Shown piece after piece: positions 28,453 through 37,359 of a stretch of DNA of 43,613 nucleotides. Source of the stretch: Thermoanaerobaculum sp. (lineage in GTDB: Bacteria; Acidobacteriota; Thermoanaerobaculia; Multivoradales; UBA5704); NCBI GenBank assembly GCA_021154885.1, contig JAJKHS010000102.1:1-43613 (forward strand). The letters are read 5' to 3'. A model generated the notes under the pieces. That model searched no databases and was not told the origin of the DNA. It saw only the letters and a program-made list of their open reading frames with translations. Positions within the stretch are counted from its first letter, which is position 1, and each line of letters begins with the position of its first letter. Both the position numbers and the translations under genes were made by a program.

Positions 28453-31400
28453 ATGAGCGCGCAAACGGAGAGCGGTCTCCTCAGGCTGGCGATTGCCAGG
28501 GGCCTCCTGCGTTGGGAGGACCTCGACTCGGTCTCCGACCAACTACCCGACAGCTCCAGCCGCGACGGCTCCCCGCTCGACGGCCGCTGGATCCGCGCGC
28601 TGCTCGACGCGGGCTATCTCACCCCCGCCATCGTCGCCACCCTCTCGGCCGAGTTGGAGCAGCCGCGGGACGACCTCACGCCGGACCTGAGGGGAGGGAG
28701 CAATTCCTGGAGCCGGCGCCCGTCCGGGCGGTTCCTCAGCCGGGAGGTTGTCTCCCCAGGCTCTGCCGAGGGGCTCGACCTCGCTCCCGAGTACCGCTTC
28801 CTGACGGACTGGACGCGCTACAACGTCGAACGCCTGCTGGGCGCCGGCGGCATGGGCACGGTCTACAAGGCCTTCGATCCCACCCTCGGCCGCTACGTCG
28901 CCCTCAAGTTCCTGCACCGCAACGACGACGACCATACCGAGCGCTTCCTTCGCGAGGCCCGGGCTCAGGCGCGCATCGCTCACCCCCACGTCTGCCAGGT
29001 GCACGAGGTGGGCGAGGTCGAGGGCCGCCCCTACATCGCCATGCAGTACATCGACGGCCGGAGCCTCGGCGAGCTGTGCGAGGAGCTGACGATCGAGACC
29101 AAGGTGCGGCTCATCCGCGACGTCGCCCGCGCCGTCCACGCCGCCCACCGGAACGGTCTCATCCACCGCGACCTCAAGCCGGGGAACATCCTGCTGGCGC
29201 GGGAGGAGTCCGGCGAGCTCCACCCCTTCGTGGTGGACTTCGGCCTCGCCTTGGAGCAGGACGAGACCACCCTCTCCCGCACCGGCATGATCAGCGGCAC
29301 CCCGGCCTACATCTCCCCCGAGCAGGCGCAGGGCAAGGCGCTCGACCGGCGGACGGACGTCTACAGCCTCGGCGTCGTGCTTTACGAGCTGCTGGCCGGC
29401 TTCCCACCGTTCAAGGGCTCCAACCTGGCGCGCATCCTCGTCGAGCTCGTCCAGGAGGACGCGAAGCCGCTGCGCCAGATCGATCCCGCCATTCCCGAGG
29501 ATCTGGAGACCCTGGTCGCCAAGTGTCTGGAGAAGGACCCGGCGCGGCGCTACGAGTCGGCCCGCGACCTCGCCGAGGACCTCGACCGTTTCCTGGAAGG
29601 GGACCCCATCCTCGCCCGTCCGGCCGGCTGGACCTACCGGGCGGGCAAGCGGCTGCGCAAGAACAAGGCCCTGGCGCTGGTCTCCGTGGCCGCGGTGCTG
29701 GCCCTGGCGGTCCTCGGCGCGGCGAGCGTGCGGGCGCAGTGGCGGGCGCGCGAGCGGGCCGAGCTCGCCCAGCGCTTCGGCCAGCGGATCGGCGAGCTCG
29801 AGAGCAGCATGATGTACGAGGCCTTCCTCCCCCGCCACGACATGACGCCCCACAAGCGGCGGCTGCGCCAGGGGATGGAGGCCATCGGCCGGGAGATGAA
29901 GCGGCTCGGGGAGATCGCGACAGGGCCGGGCAACTTCGCCCTGGGCCAGGGTTACCTCGCCCTCCACCAGCCCGACACGGCCCGCGTCTACCTGGAGCGC
30001 GCCTGGAATGCCGGGGAGCGGGACCCGGAGGTGGCCATCGCGCTCGGCGAGTCCCTCGCAGCCTCCTACGAGCGTGCCCTGGGCGACAGCAGCCTCCAGG
30101 CCAGCTCCGACAATCTCGACCGGACCTACCGCCGCCCCGCCCTGTCCTACCTCCGCGAGGCCGCGCGCAGCTCCCAGGGCTCCCCCTACGTCGCGGGTCT
30201 CAGCGCCTACCTTCAGCAGCGCTACCCCGAGGCGGTGGTCCAGGCGCGGCGGGCTCACCTCGAGAACCCCTCGTTCTACAAGGCCGCCCAGCTCGAAGCC
30301 GAAATCTACCTCGCGCAGGGGAGCGAAGCCATCATTGCCGGCCGCTATGAGGAGGCTCAAGGCCTCTTCGATCGCGCCGGCGCGGTCTATCGCCAGATCC
30401 TCACCCAGGTGCCCAGCGACGCCGGTCTCTACGCCGGCGACTGCGACCGCTGGAACCGCTGGCTCAGCGCGGCCCTCGCCACCCGCGACGTCCATGAGGA
30501 CGAGGTGGCCCGGGCGCGCGCCGCCTGCGACCTGGCCCTGTCGGTGGACCCGGAGCTGGCCGACGCCCTGGTCCTCCAAGCCTCCACCGCCTGGTCTCTG
30601 GGGGATCAGCAATACAAGCACGGCGCCAATCCGGAGCCCGATCTCACACAGGGCGTCCACCTTGCGGAGCGCGCCATCGCCATCGACCCGCGCAATGCCC
30701 GGGCGTTCAATCACCTCGCCTCCTGTCACCGTCTGCTGGCGCAATGGGAGCTGGGCCGGGGGCTCGATCCTCAAGACCACATCCTCAAGGGGATCGCCGC
30801 CGCCCGCAAGGCGATGGAGATCCAGCCGGAGATGGCCGCCGCCCATGCCGGCCTCGGCACCGCCTACCTGGTGCTGGTCCAGGCCCGGCAGCGGCGGGGT
30901 CTCGATCCCCGCCAGGCGGTGGAGGCAGCCGCCGCGAGCTACCAGCGGGCCATCGCTCTCGATCCGAAGCGCATCGGGTCCTTTGTCAACCTGGGGAACA
31001 CCTGGAAATCCATGGCCGAGGTCCAGGTCGCTCACGGGATGGATCCCAGCGATTCGGTGGGCAGGGCCGTGGCGGCTTTCCAGCAGGCGACGCACGTCAA
31101 TCCGAAGTACGCGCCGGCCTACAACAACCTGGGGAACGTCCACCTGACCCTGGGCGAATACCTGCTCACCCGCGGCAGCGATCCCCGTCAGGCCCTGACC
31201 GACGCCGCCCGCAGCTACGAGCACGCCCTCGCCATTAAGCCCGACTACGGGCTGGCCCGCTTCAATCTCGGCTACACCTATCGCAGCCTGGCCGAGGGGC
31301 TCGTGGACCAGCAGCAGGACCCGGGGCCGGCCCTGGCCGCCGCGGACGCCGCCCTGGGCGCGTACCTCCGCCTCAACCCCAACGACGCGGACACCTTCCT

Positions 31401-31866
31401 GGAGCAGGGACGCGTCCGCCTGGTGGCCGCGCGCTGGGACCTGCGGCGCAAGGCGAGCCCCGGACCCGCCCTGGACGCGGCCGCCGCCGGCCTGCGCCGC
31501 GCCGAGGAGGTCAACGCCAAGTCGCCGGATGTCCTCTTCGCCCAGGCCCAAGTGGCCCGTTGGCGCGCTGAGGCCGACCCCGGCAAATCCGAGGCAGCTT
31601 TGCGGGTTGGGTTGGACCGGGTGGGACGGGCCCTCGCCATCAACGCCGGCGAGGCTCGTTACCTCGCTTTGCGCGGTCTCTTCCAGCACCGCCTCGCCCG
31701 CCTCGACACGGACCCGGCCCGCAGGCGGGACGGCGCGCGCCAGGCCGTGGCCTCGCTTCAGGCGGCACTCAAGGCCAACCCCCTGCTGGAGCGGGAGTAC
31801 GGACCCGTGCTGGCGGACGCCCGACTGGACGCGGGAATGATCGGGCCGCCGCCGGTCAAGCTGTGA
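28453..31866 (+). CDS. Transmembrane Ser/Thr protein kinase with C-terminal TPR repeats
   Basis: 1137 residues. The first ~120 residues are an uncharacterised N-terminal region. The PknB-type kinase domain spans about 122-385: glycine loop GAGGMG (130-135), Lys152 in VALKFL, catalytic IHRDLKPGN (Asp240), DFG at 262-264 and GTPAYISPEQAQG in the activation segment. One membrane helix (ALALVSVAAVLALAVLGAAS, about 406-427) follows. The extracytoplasmic part is nearly all TPR-like helices (for example AYNNLGNVHLTLGEYLL). This kinase-TM-TPR layout is common in Acidobacteriota and Planctomycetes. Substrates are unknown. A candidate -10 (TACACT) lies at 28420-28425. Confidence 0.93.
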   Translation: MSAQTESGLLRLAIARGLLRWEDLDSVSDQLPDSSSRDGSPLDGRWIRALLDAGYLTPAIVATLSAELEQPRDDLTPDLRGGSNSWSRRPSGRFLSREVVSPGSAEGLDLAPEYRFLTDWTRYNVERLLGAGGMGTVYKAFDPTLGRYVALKFLHRNDDDHTERFLREARAQARIAHPHVCQVHEVGEVEGRPYIAMQYIDGRSLGELCEELTIETKVRLIRDVARAVHAAHRNGLIHRDLKPGNILLAREESGELHPFVVDFGLALEQDETTLSRTGMISGTPAYISPEQAQGKALDRRTDVYSLGVVLYELLAGFPPFKGSNLARILVELVQEDAKPLRQIDPAIPEDLETLVAKCLEKDPARRYESARDLAEDLDRFLEGDPILARPAGWTYRAGKRLRKNKALALVSVAAVLALAVLGAASVRAQWRARERAELAQRFGQRIGELESSMMYEAFLPRHDMTPHKRRLRQGMEAIGREMKRLGEIATGPGNFALGQGYLALHQPDTARVYLERAWNAGERDPEVAIALGESLAASYERALGDSSLQASSDNLDRTYRRPALSYLREAARSSQGSPYVAGLSAYLQQRYPEAVVQARRAHLENPSFYKAAQLEAEIYLAQGSEAIIAGRYEEAQGLFDRAGAVYRQILTQVPSDAGLYAGDCDRWNRWLSAALATRDVHEDEVARARAACDLALSVDPELADALVLQASTAWSLGDQQYKHGANPEPDLTQGVHLAERAIAIDPRNARAFNHLASCHRLLAQWELGRGLDPQDHILKGIAAARKAMEIQPEMAAAHAGLGTAYLVLVQARQRRGLDPRQAVEAAAASYQRAIALDPKRIGSFVNLGNTWKSMAEVQVAHGMDPSDSVGRAVAAFQQATHVNPKYAPAYNNLGNVHLTLGEYLLTRGSDPRQALTDAARSYEHALAIKPDYGLARFNLGYTYRSLAEGLVDQQQDPGPALAAADAALGAYLRLNPNDADTFLEQGRVRLVAARWDLRRKASPGPALDAAAAGLRRAEEVNAKSPDVLFAQAQVARWRAEADPGKSEAALRVGLDRVGRALAINAGEARYLALRGLFQHRLARLDTDPARRRDGARQAVASLQAALKANPLLEREYGPVLADARLDAGMIGPPPVKL

Positions 31867-31872
31867 GAATTC

Positions 31873-32103
31873 CTATCCAACCCCACACTGCCGATACTGC
31901 TCGGGGGTGCACTCCGGAAAACCTTCGGGCCCCACGCAGTACGGCCACAAGCGCACGTAACACCCCTCCGTGTCCCCGAGGAAGCAGACCAGGCACTCGC
32001 TCTCGATGGGAGGGTTCGCGGGCGAAGGCCGCGACGTGCTGATCCCTGTCACCAGGGCGATGGCTGCGATCAAAACCAATTTTCTCATGGGGCTTTTCTT
32101 CAT
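31873..32103 (-). CDS. Small secreted six-cysteine peptide
   Basis: 76 residues: a Lys-rich start and a signal peptide (MRKLVLIAAIALVTGISTS), then a mature part of about 45 residues with six cysteines (ECLVC, GCY, YCV, ECT, QCG), which could form three disulfides. AAGGAG nine bases upstream supports the first ATG; a second Met at position 6 is possible. The start region is richer in A and T than its neighbours. I recognise no family. It is convergent with the kinase gene (6 bp apart), so it is probably transcribed alone. It could be a structural or inhibitory periplasmic peptide, but nothing fixes its role. Confidence 0.65.
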   Translation of the reverse strand: MKKSPMRKLVLIAAIALVTGISTSRPSPANPPIESECLVCFLGDTEGCYVRLWPYCVGPEGFPECTPEQYRQCGVG

Positions 32104-32196
32104 GGGACTTTTCTCCTTGAGTGCCGGGCCGGATCTGCCCTCACCTATCCAGGTGTTGCAGAAACGCTGAACGGGACAGAGCCGCTGACTGCGGTG

Positions 32197-33012
32197 TCAG
32201 AGCTCCTCCGGATCGCCCTGCGGCAGCGCGCCCTCGGCGATCAGCCGCTCGACGATCTGCTTGCGCTGGCGCTTGCGCTTCAGGCGCCGCTTCAGGATGG
32301 CGGCCATGGCGGCGAAGAAGACGACGGTGGCCGCGATGACAGCCTGGTCCTCATAGGGTTTTCCCCGGAACGCGCCGGCGACGTTGGCGTACAGCACGGT
32401 GAGCAGCCCCATGCCGGCGCTGGCGGTGTAAGCCTGCAGGGACTGCAGCGTGTCGAGCTTTTCGAGCTCGGTCAAACGCAGCTCGCGCCGCCGGTGGTAC
32501 GCGTGCAGATGGAGGAGCGCGAAGATGGCGAACACCGCCGCGCTCCCCAGACCGTAGATCGTCAACATCGGTGTGACGTGCTCCGGTTGGATCGCCCGTT
32601 CCAGGGTGCCGTTCGGCAGGCGGACCATCTTGCCGGCTCCGAGGAGCCGGTTGATGAGCGTGCTGAACAGGAACTTGAGCGGGAAGACGAAGAACAGGAC
32701 GACGAACAGCAATGCGCCGTTGAGAATGGCCGTCGTGCGGTCCTCCAGGCCATAGCGCCGGAAGAACATGAACTGCCGGTACCAGAGCACGTAGAGGAAG
32801 GCGAAGGTCAGGGCGAAGGAGATGAAGCCCCGCATCGCCTCCAGCAGCTCGCCCGAGGTGCGGGGGACCTCCAGGGCCACGATCAGCAGGGTGATGGCGA
32901 AGGCGAAGACGGCGTCGCTCAACCCCTCGAGCCGCGAGATCTCGCGGCTGCGCCAACGGAACTCGTGGCGAGCGGTGGCGGAATGGCGCTCGATGAGCTT
33001 GTCACGGAGCAT
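32197..33012 (-). CDS. TMEM175-family (DUF1211) potassium-channel-like membrane protein
   Basis: 271 residues with six predicted membrane helices. The first contains RLEGLSDAVFAFAITLLIV. The family signature R-x3-F-S-D appears as R-L-E-G-L-S-D, with Leu for Phe. Prokaryotic TMEM175 proteins form tetrameric potassium channels whose pore is lined by helix 1. The C-terminus is strongly basic (KRRLKRKRQRKQ) and probably cytoplasmic. The ATG at 33012 has GGAGGGAGG upstream and lies 11 bp inside the end of the M28 peptidase gene, so the two are co-transcribed. Function as a channel is inferred from family. Confidence 0.83.
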   Translation of the reverse strand: MLRDKLIERHSATARHEFRWRSREISRLEGLSDAVFAFAITLLIVALEVPRTSGELLEAMRGFISFALTFAFLYVLWYRQFMFFRRYGLEDRTTAILNGALLFVVLFFVFPLKFLFSTLINRLLGAGKMVRLPNGTLERAIQPEHVTPMLTIYGLGSAAVFAIFALLHLHAYHRRRELRLTELEKLDTLQSLQAYTASAGMGLLTVLYANVAGAFRGKPYEDQAVIAATVVFFAAMAAILKRRLKRKRQRKQIVERLIAEGALPQGDPEEL

Positions 33013-35098
33013 GTGGTCCTCCCTCCCGCAGCAGCACGCCGATCTTCTCCATCGCGGCCAGGTACTCCGCCACCTCGGCGACGGACAGCGGGCCACAGAT
33101 GGCCGCGAGGTCGTCCCGGATCTGTCTCACCGTCCGCCGGCCGTCCACCAGGTTCAGGGCCTCGTAGGCGTACTCGCCGCCGCCACCCCAGAGCCCTGTC
33201 CGCTTCATCAAGGCCGGCGACGGGATCGACTTCGCCGCGCTGTGATCCTCGAACCAGTCGTAGCCGAAGCCGCCCATGGGCCCCTTGGGATCGGTTGCGC
33301 GATGGTAGACCACGGTCTCTCCGGCCGCTGATTTCATGGCCGGGACCGGTCCCACCAGGCTCCGCAATCCGGTGAGGAAAGCCTCCGCCTCTTTTCGGAC
33401 CTCCGCCGGCGGCGCGGCGAAGCGGCCGATCGAATCCACCACCGCGGCCTCATAGGCGAGGTGGAAGCGCAGCAGGTTGGCGGCTTCCTCGACCTCACCA
33501 GCGGCCCGCAGACGGTCGGCGCGCGCCAGGGCCTCCGCCGTGCGCTCCAGGCTCCCCCGCCGCACCTCCTGCCAGAGGGCCGGCACCTGGGCTGCGTCGA
33601 GCCCGGCGAGATAGTACGCACTGGCGGCGCCGAGGAAGGCGGCGCGCAGGAGCTTCGTGGGGTCGATGTTGGCCACGGCGTCGGCGTGGGTATGGATGTA
33701 GCGGTCCGGCCAGTCGTTGAGATAGATCGCCGGCACCCGGAAGGAACCTTCGGTCCATACCTGATGGTCGCTCCCCTCGGTGAAATCCACCAGCTCCGCC
33801 TGCAGCGCCCGCTTGCTCCCCTCGGGGTCCACCAGGGAATAGGGCGCGGCGCCCGTGGCCGCCAGGGCGTACGACTGCTCGTTGACGAAGCGGCCGAAGG
33901 CCGCGCCCACGTCGTTGACGAAGGTCGGCAGGCTCTTCGGCGAGCGGGTGACGTGGAAAACAGCCTTGGTGATCTCGGCGTCGCCGCCGACCATGTCCAT
34001 GTGGATGACGGCCAAGGCCCGGGCGGCGAAATCGGGCCGGGCGTTGAGCAGCGAAATTGTCCCCTCGATCTCCGGCGGCCAGACGAAGCGGATGGTCCGC
34101 CGCGGCGCCGCCAGCTTCCCCTCCCGGATCAGCTTCGCCAGCGCGCGGCCGGTCTCCAGGATTGACGCGCAGCCGCTGGCGTTGTCGTTGGCTCCCGGCC
34201 GCTGGTGATCGAGATGGCAGGAGAGGACGACCTCGTGCGCGCGGTCCGCGCCCGGGATCACCGCCGTCGCAATGCTGTAGGCCCCGGGGTGCTGGCCGGC
34301 ACGCACGCTCGCCCGCAATCGCACCGGCTGGCCCTTCGCGAGCCGCTCCTGCCAGGCCCGAGCCTGCTTGAGCGACACCATGAAGGCGAAGGTCTTCGGC
34401 GCCGGGAAGGTGTTGAGATGCCCCCAGCGCACCAGCGTCTCGTCCTCCTTCCACCACCCCGTCACCTGGTTCTGGGCGTAGGAGACGAGGCCGGCGGCGC
34501 CGTGCTTGTCGACCGCCAGCGCGTAGACCGCGCCCGGCTGGGAAGAGGTCAGCACGAGCTTGCCGCGCACGTCCTTGCCTTGATAATCCGCCTCCGCCGT
34601 GCCGGCTCCCACGTCCACCAGCTCGGCCCCGACCTCGCCGCTGGCGCTGTCCTGGGCCAGCACGATGGGCCGCGCCTCCCAGGAGGCGATCCGCTCGGCG
34701 TCCACCCAGGCGCCGGTGTCCGCGCCAGCCTGTCTCTGCTCCCACAACTCGGCGAAATCCACATCCCAGGCCGGACGCGAGCGCTGAGTGCCATAGAAGA
34801 TCGTGCCGTCCGCCGGGAGCTCGACGATCTCCACCTCGGAGAGGCCATATTCCTGGGCCCGGTCCCGCACCCGCTCCGCCGCCGCCCGGAAGCCGCGGGA
34901 GCCCCGCATGCGGTGGAACAGGGTGAGATCCTGAAGGTTGCGCTTCGCCGCAGTGCCCGAGACCTCGGCGGCGAGCGCGCGCACGGCCGGCTCCGGCAGC
35001 AGGGGAGGCGGCGCGGTCGTCTGGGCGGAGAGGGCCGGGCTGAGCAGGAAGACCACGGACGCGGCGCACAGAGATCGGGCAATCTTCAAAGCTGACAT
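33002..35098 (-). CDS. Secreted M28-family aminopeptidase with PA insert and winged-helix-like tail
   Basis: 698 residues with a signal peptide (ARSLCAASVVFLLSPALSA). A PA-type insert at about 130-265 precedes the M28 catalytic core. LSCHLDHQRPGANDNASG carries the zinc ligands His295, Asp297 and the bridging Asp in GAND. The usual EE catalytic pair is replaced by PEIEG. HMDMVGGD and THADAVANID complete the site. The last ~60 residues (LNLVDGRRTVRQIRDDLAAI ... YLAAMEKIGVL) look like a PqqD-like winged-helix fold, odd for a secreted peptidase. GGAGGTGCTG precedes the ATG. It overlaps the channel gene by 11 bp and is divergent from the HAD gene. Confidence 0.87.
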   Translation of the reverse strand: MSALKIARSLCAASVVFLLSPALSAQTTAPPPLLPEPAVRALAAEVSGTAAKRNLQDLTLFHRMRGSRGFRAAAERVRDRAQEYGLSEVEIVELPADGTIFYGTQRSRPAWDVDFAELWEQRQAGADTGAWVDAERIASWEARPIVLAQDSASGEVGAELVDVGAGTAEADYQGKDVRGKLVLTSSQPGAVYALAVDKHGAAGLVSYAQNQVTGWWKEDETLVRWGHLNTFPAPKTFAFMVSLKQARAWQERLAKGQPVRLRASVRAGQHPGAYSIATAVIPGADRAHEVVLSCHLDHQRPGANDNASGCASILETGRALAKLIREGKLAAPRRTIRFVWPPEIEGTISLLNARPDFAARALAVIHMDMVGGDAEITKAVFHVTRSPKSLPTFVNDVGAAFGRFVNEQSYALAATGAAPYSLVDPEGSKRALQAELVDFTEGSDHQVWTEGSFRVPAIYLNDWPDRYIHTHADAVANIDPTKLLRAAFLGAASAYYLAGLDAAQVPALWQEVRRGSLERTAEALARADRLRAAGEVEEAANLLRFHLAYEAAVVDSIGRFAAPPAEVRKEAEAFLTGLRSLVGPVPAMKSAAGETVVYHRATDPKGPMGGFGYDWFEDHSAAKSIPSPALMKRTGLWGGGGEYAYEALNLVDGRRTVRQIRDDLAAICGPLSVAEVAEYLAAMEKIGVLLREGGPHAP

Positions 35099-35161
35099 CA
35101 GCACCTCCGAAGTCCGGGAACGACTTCGGGATGGTACACCTCTTGCTCCCCTCCTCGCGCC

Positions 35162-35866
35162 ATGCCGATGAATCCGCAATCCGCCCCGGCCCGCCCCTGG
35201 CGCGCCGTCATCCTCGACATGGATGGCACCCTCATCGACAGCAACGCCGCCCATGTCCACGCCTGGGTGGAGGCCCTGCGCGAGGGCGGCTACGAGGTCT
35301 CCGAGGACGATATCTGGCCCCTGGTCGGGATGGGCGGGGACAACCTCCTCCCTGCCGCCGTGGGGGTCGACAAGGATTCGGCGGAGGGCAAGAAGCTCAG
35401 CGAGCGGCGGGGCGAGATCTTCCGCGAGCGCTACCTCCCCCACCTGAAGCCCTTCCCCCAGGTGCGGCCGCTGCTGGAGCGAATGCGCCGGGACGGGCTG
35501 CGGCTGATGGTGGCCAGCTCCTCGCCCAAGGACGAGCTCCAGTGCTCGCTCGAGCTGGCCGGCGTGGCTGACCTCGTGGAGGGCGCCAGCTCGGGGAGCG
35601 ACGGCGGCCGTTCCAAGCCCGACCCGGACGTGGTCGAGGCCGCACTGAAAAAGCTGGGGCTTGCCGCTGACGAGGTCGTGATGCTGGGCGACACGCCCTA
35701 CGACGTCCAGGCCGCCGCCAAGGTGAACGTGCCGGTCATCGCCTTCCGCTGCGGCGGCTTCCGCGACGAAGACCTGAAGGGCGCGATCGCCCTCTACGAC
35801 GATGCCACGGACCTGCTGGCCCACTACGACGAGTCGCCGCTGGCCGGGTCCGAAGGCCCGGACTAG
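35162..35866 (+). CDS. HAD-superfamily hydrolase (phosphoglycolate/beta-phosphoglucomutase-like)
   Basis: 234 residues with all four HAD motifs: ILDMDGTLIDSN (nucleophile Asp19, general acid Asp21), the Ser in MVASSSPKDE, the Lys in SKPDPDV, and VMLGDTPYDVQAA (acidic pair). The helical cap lies between motifs I and II. Such enzymes act on small sugar phosphates or phosphoglycolate; the true substrate cannot be told. It has a non-conserved Ser/Gly-rich segment (EGASSGSDGGRS). Cytoplasmic. Met3 is an alternative start. Confidence 0.9.
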   Translation: MPMNPQSAPARPWRAVILDMDGTLIDSNAAHVHAWVEALREGGYEVSEDDIWPLVGMGGDNLLPAAVGVDKDSAEGKKLSERRGEIFRERYLPHLKPFPQVRPLLERMRRDGLRLMVASSSPKDELQCSLELAGVADLVEGASSGSDGGRSKPDPDVVEAALKKLGLAADEVVMLGDTPYDVQAAAKVNVPVIAFRCGGFRDEDLKGAIALYDDATDLLAHYDESPLAGSEGPD

Positions 35867-35883
35867 GAGCCTGCGCGGCAATC

Positions 35884-35950
35884 AGGGACAGCAGGGACGA
35901 AAAAGCTTCAGTCGTGGTCCCTGCTGTCCCTTGAAGTCCCTGCTGTCCCT
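35884..35950. repeat. Three copies of a 15-bp repeat in inverted/direct arrangement
   Basis: AGGGACAGCAGGGAC at 35884-35898, with exact reverse complements at 35917-35931 and 35936-35950. Copy 1 can pair with either of the others. It fills most of the 149-bp gap after the HAD gene and may act as a bidirectional RNA hairpin or be a dispersed repeat. Confidence 0.9.
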
Positions 35951-36015
35951 CCAGTGGATCGCCCTGGCACCTCCGCCGCACCTCTCCTTCAGAGACCAAA
36001 TCGGAGTAAAACGAG

Positions 36016-37344
36016 ATGCCGCATCATCGCTCGCATCGAGCCCACGCCGCCGTCCTGGGGAGCGGCATCGCCGGCCTTGCGGCCGCGGGGGCGCTCGCCC
36101 CGCTTTGCGAGCGGATCACCGTCTTCGAGCGGGATGACCCGCCCGCAGAGTGTGGCCCGCGCAAGGGGGTGCCTCAGGGGCGGCACGGCCACATCCTGCT
36201 CATGGACGGCGAGAACGCCCTGGCGGAAACGTTCCCCGGCCTGGTGGCCGAGCTCGAAGCCCGGGGCTCCTGCCGCGTGAACTTCGGCTCCGAGCTGCGG
36301 TGGTTCCATCACGGCGTCTGGAAGGTTCCCTACGACAGCCGGCTCATCGTCCACATGCAGAGCCGGCCCTTCCTCGAAGCGATCCTCCGTGAACGCCTGG
36401 CGGGCCTCGGCAACGTGAAGTTCCGCTACCGCACGGCGGCTCACGAGCTCGACGTCGAGGGGGGCCGGGCGACGGCCGTGCGCGTGCGCGAAGCCGAGGG
36501 GCCTGAGGAGACGGCGGCGGCCGACCTGATCGTGGACGCCACCGGCCGTGGCTCCTCCCTGGTCCGGCTGCTGGCGGCCCACGGCTATCCGGCGCCGCGC
36601 GAGGAGCGGCTGGCCCTCGACATCCAGTACTCCTCGCGCCTCTATCGCCCGAGGCCGGGCTCGCAGCAGCCGTGGAAGGCTCTCCTCGTCGCCCAGACGC
36701 CGCCCGCGAAGCGCCGTCTCGGCCTCGTCTTTCCGGTGGAGGACGGGCGTTGGATCGTCTCGCTGGGCGGTTATCTGGGAGAGCACCCGCCGGCGAACGA
36801 GGAGGGCTTCCTGGACTTCGCCCGCAGCCTGGAGCAGCCCGACCTGCTCGCCGCCCTGCGCGACGCCGAGCCGCTCTCCGAGATCCAGGCCCTCCGCTTT
36901 CCCACCGCGCGCTGGACCCGCTTCGAGCGGCTCTCCCGCTTCCCCGCCGGCCTGCTGCCGGTCGGCGACACGGTCTGCAGCTTCGATCCGGTCTTCGGCC
37001 AGGGGATGTCGGTGGCGGCCCGCGGTGCCCGGCTGCTGGCGGCCCACGTGGACCGCGACCCGCGGGCCGGCGATCCCAAACCCTACCTGCGCGCCCTGGC
37101 GCGGGTGGTGGCCGTGCCCTGGCTCCTCACCTCCTCCGAGGACCTGCGCTACGCGGGGGTGGAGGGCCGGCGGCCGTTCTGGCTGCCCTGGCTTCAGCGC
37201 TACACCCACCGCGTCTTCCGGCTCACGGGGGCGAGCGCTCCCGACTACGACCGGCTGCTGCGCGTCCTCCACCTGCTGGCGCGGCCGCCGCTCCTCTTCC
37301 ATCCCGCCACCCTGGCGCGGGCGGTGGGGCGGACGGCTCGCTAA
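36016..37344 (+). CDS. FAD-dependent oxidoreductase / monooxygenase-like protein
   Basis: 442 residues. The N-terminal Rossmann fold has AAVLGSGIAGLAAAGAL (GxGxxG, Gly15-Gly20) and TVFERDD, the acidic strand end for FAD ribose. RKGVPQGRHGHILLMDG is typical of a group-A flavin monooxygenase/halogenase-like subfamily. LLPVGDTVCSFDPVFGQGMS is the second FAD motif. There is no halogenase W-x-W-x-I-P motif visible. A cytoplasmic enzyme, perhaps acting on an aromatic or polyprenoid substrate, but substrate and partner are unknown. It ends 15 bp from the convergent mosA-like gene. I see no reason to tie it to that operon. Confidence 0.82.
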   Translation: MPHHRSHRAHAAVLGSGIAGLAAAGALAPLCERITVFERDDPPAECGPRKGVPQGRHGHILLMDGENALAETFPGLVAELEARGSCRVNFGSELRWFHHGVWKVPYDSRLIVHMQSRPFLEAILRERLAGLGNVKFRYRTAAHELDVEGGRATAVRVREAEGPEETAAADLIVDATGRGSSLVRLLAAHGYPAPREERLALDIQYSSRLYRPRPGSQQPWKALLVAQTPPAKRRLGLVFPVEDGRWIVSLGGYLGEHPPANEEGFLDFARSLEQPDLLAALRDAEPLSEIQALRFPTARWTRFERLSRFPAGLLPVGDTVCSFDPVFGQGMSVAARGARLLAAHVDRDPRAGDPKPYLRALARVVAVPWLLTSSEDLRYAGVEGRRPFWLPWLQRYTHRVFRLTGASAPDYDRLLRVLHLLARPPLLFHPATLARAVGRTAR

Positions 37345-37359
37345 CGGCCGGGATCGCCC

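Noticed and set aside
28543-31689. Very long antisense open frame opposite the Ser/Thr kinase, and similar ones at 2151-3773 and 6117-8078
   Set aside because: They mirror well-supported genes and have low-complexity Gly/Arg/Val-rich translations, as expected from GC-biased codon use on the other strand.
31873-32103. Bacteriocin or RiPP precursor
   Set aside because: It has a Sec-type signal rather than a double-Gly leader, and no modification or export genes adjoin it.
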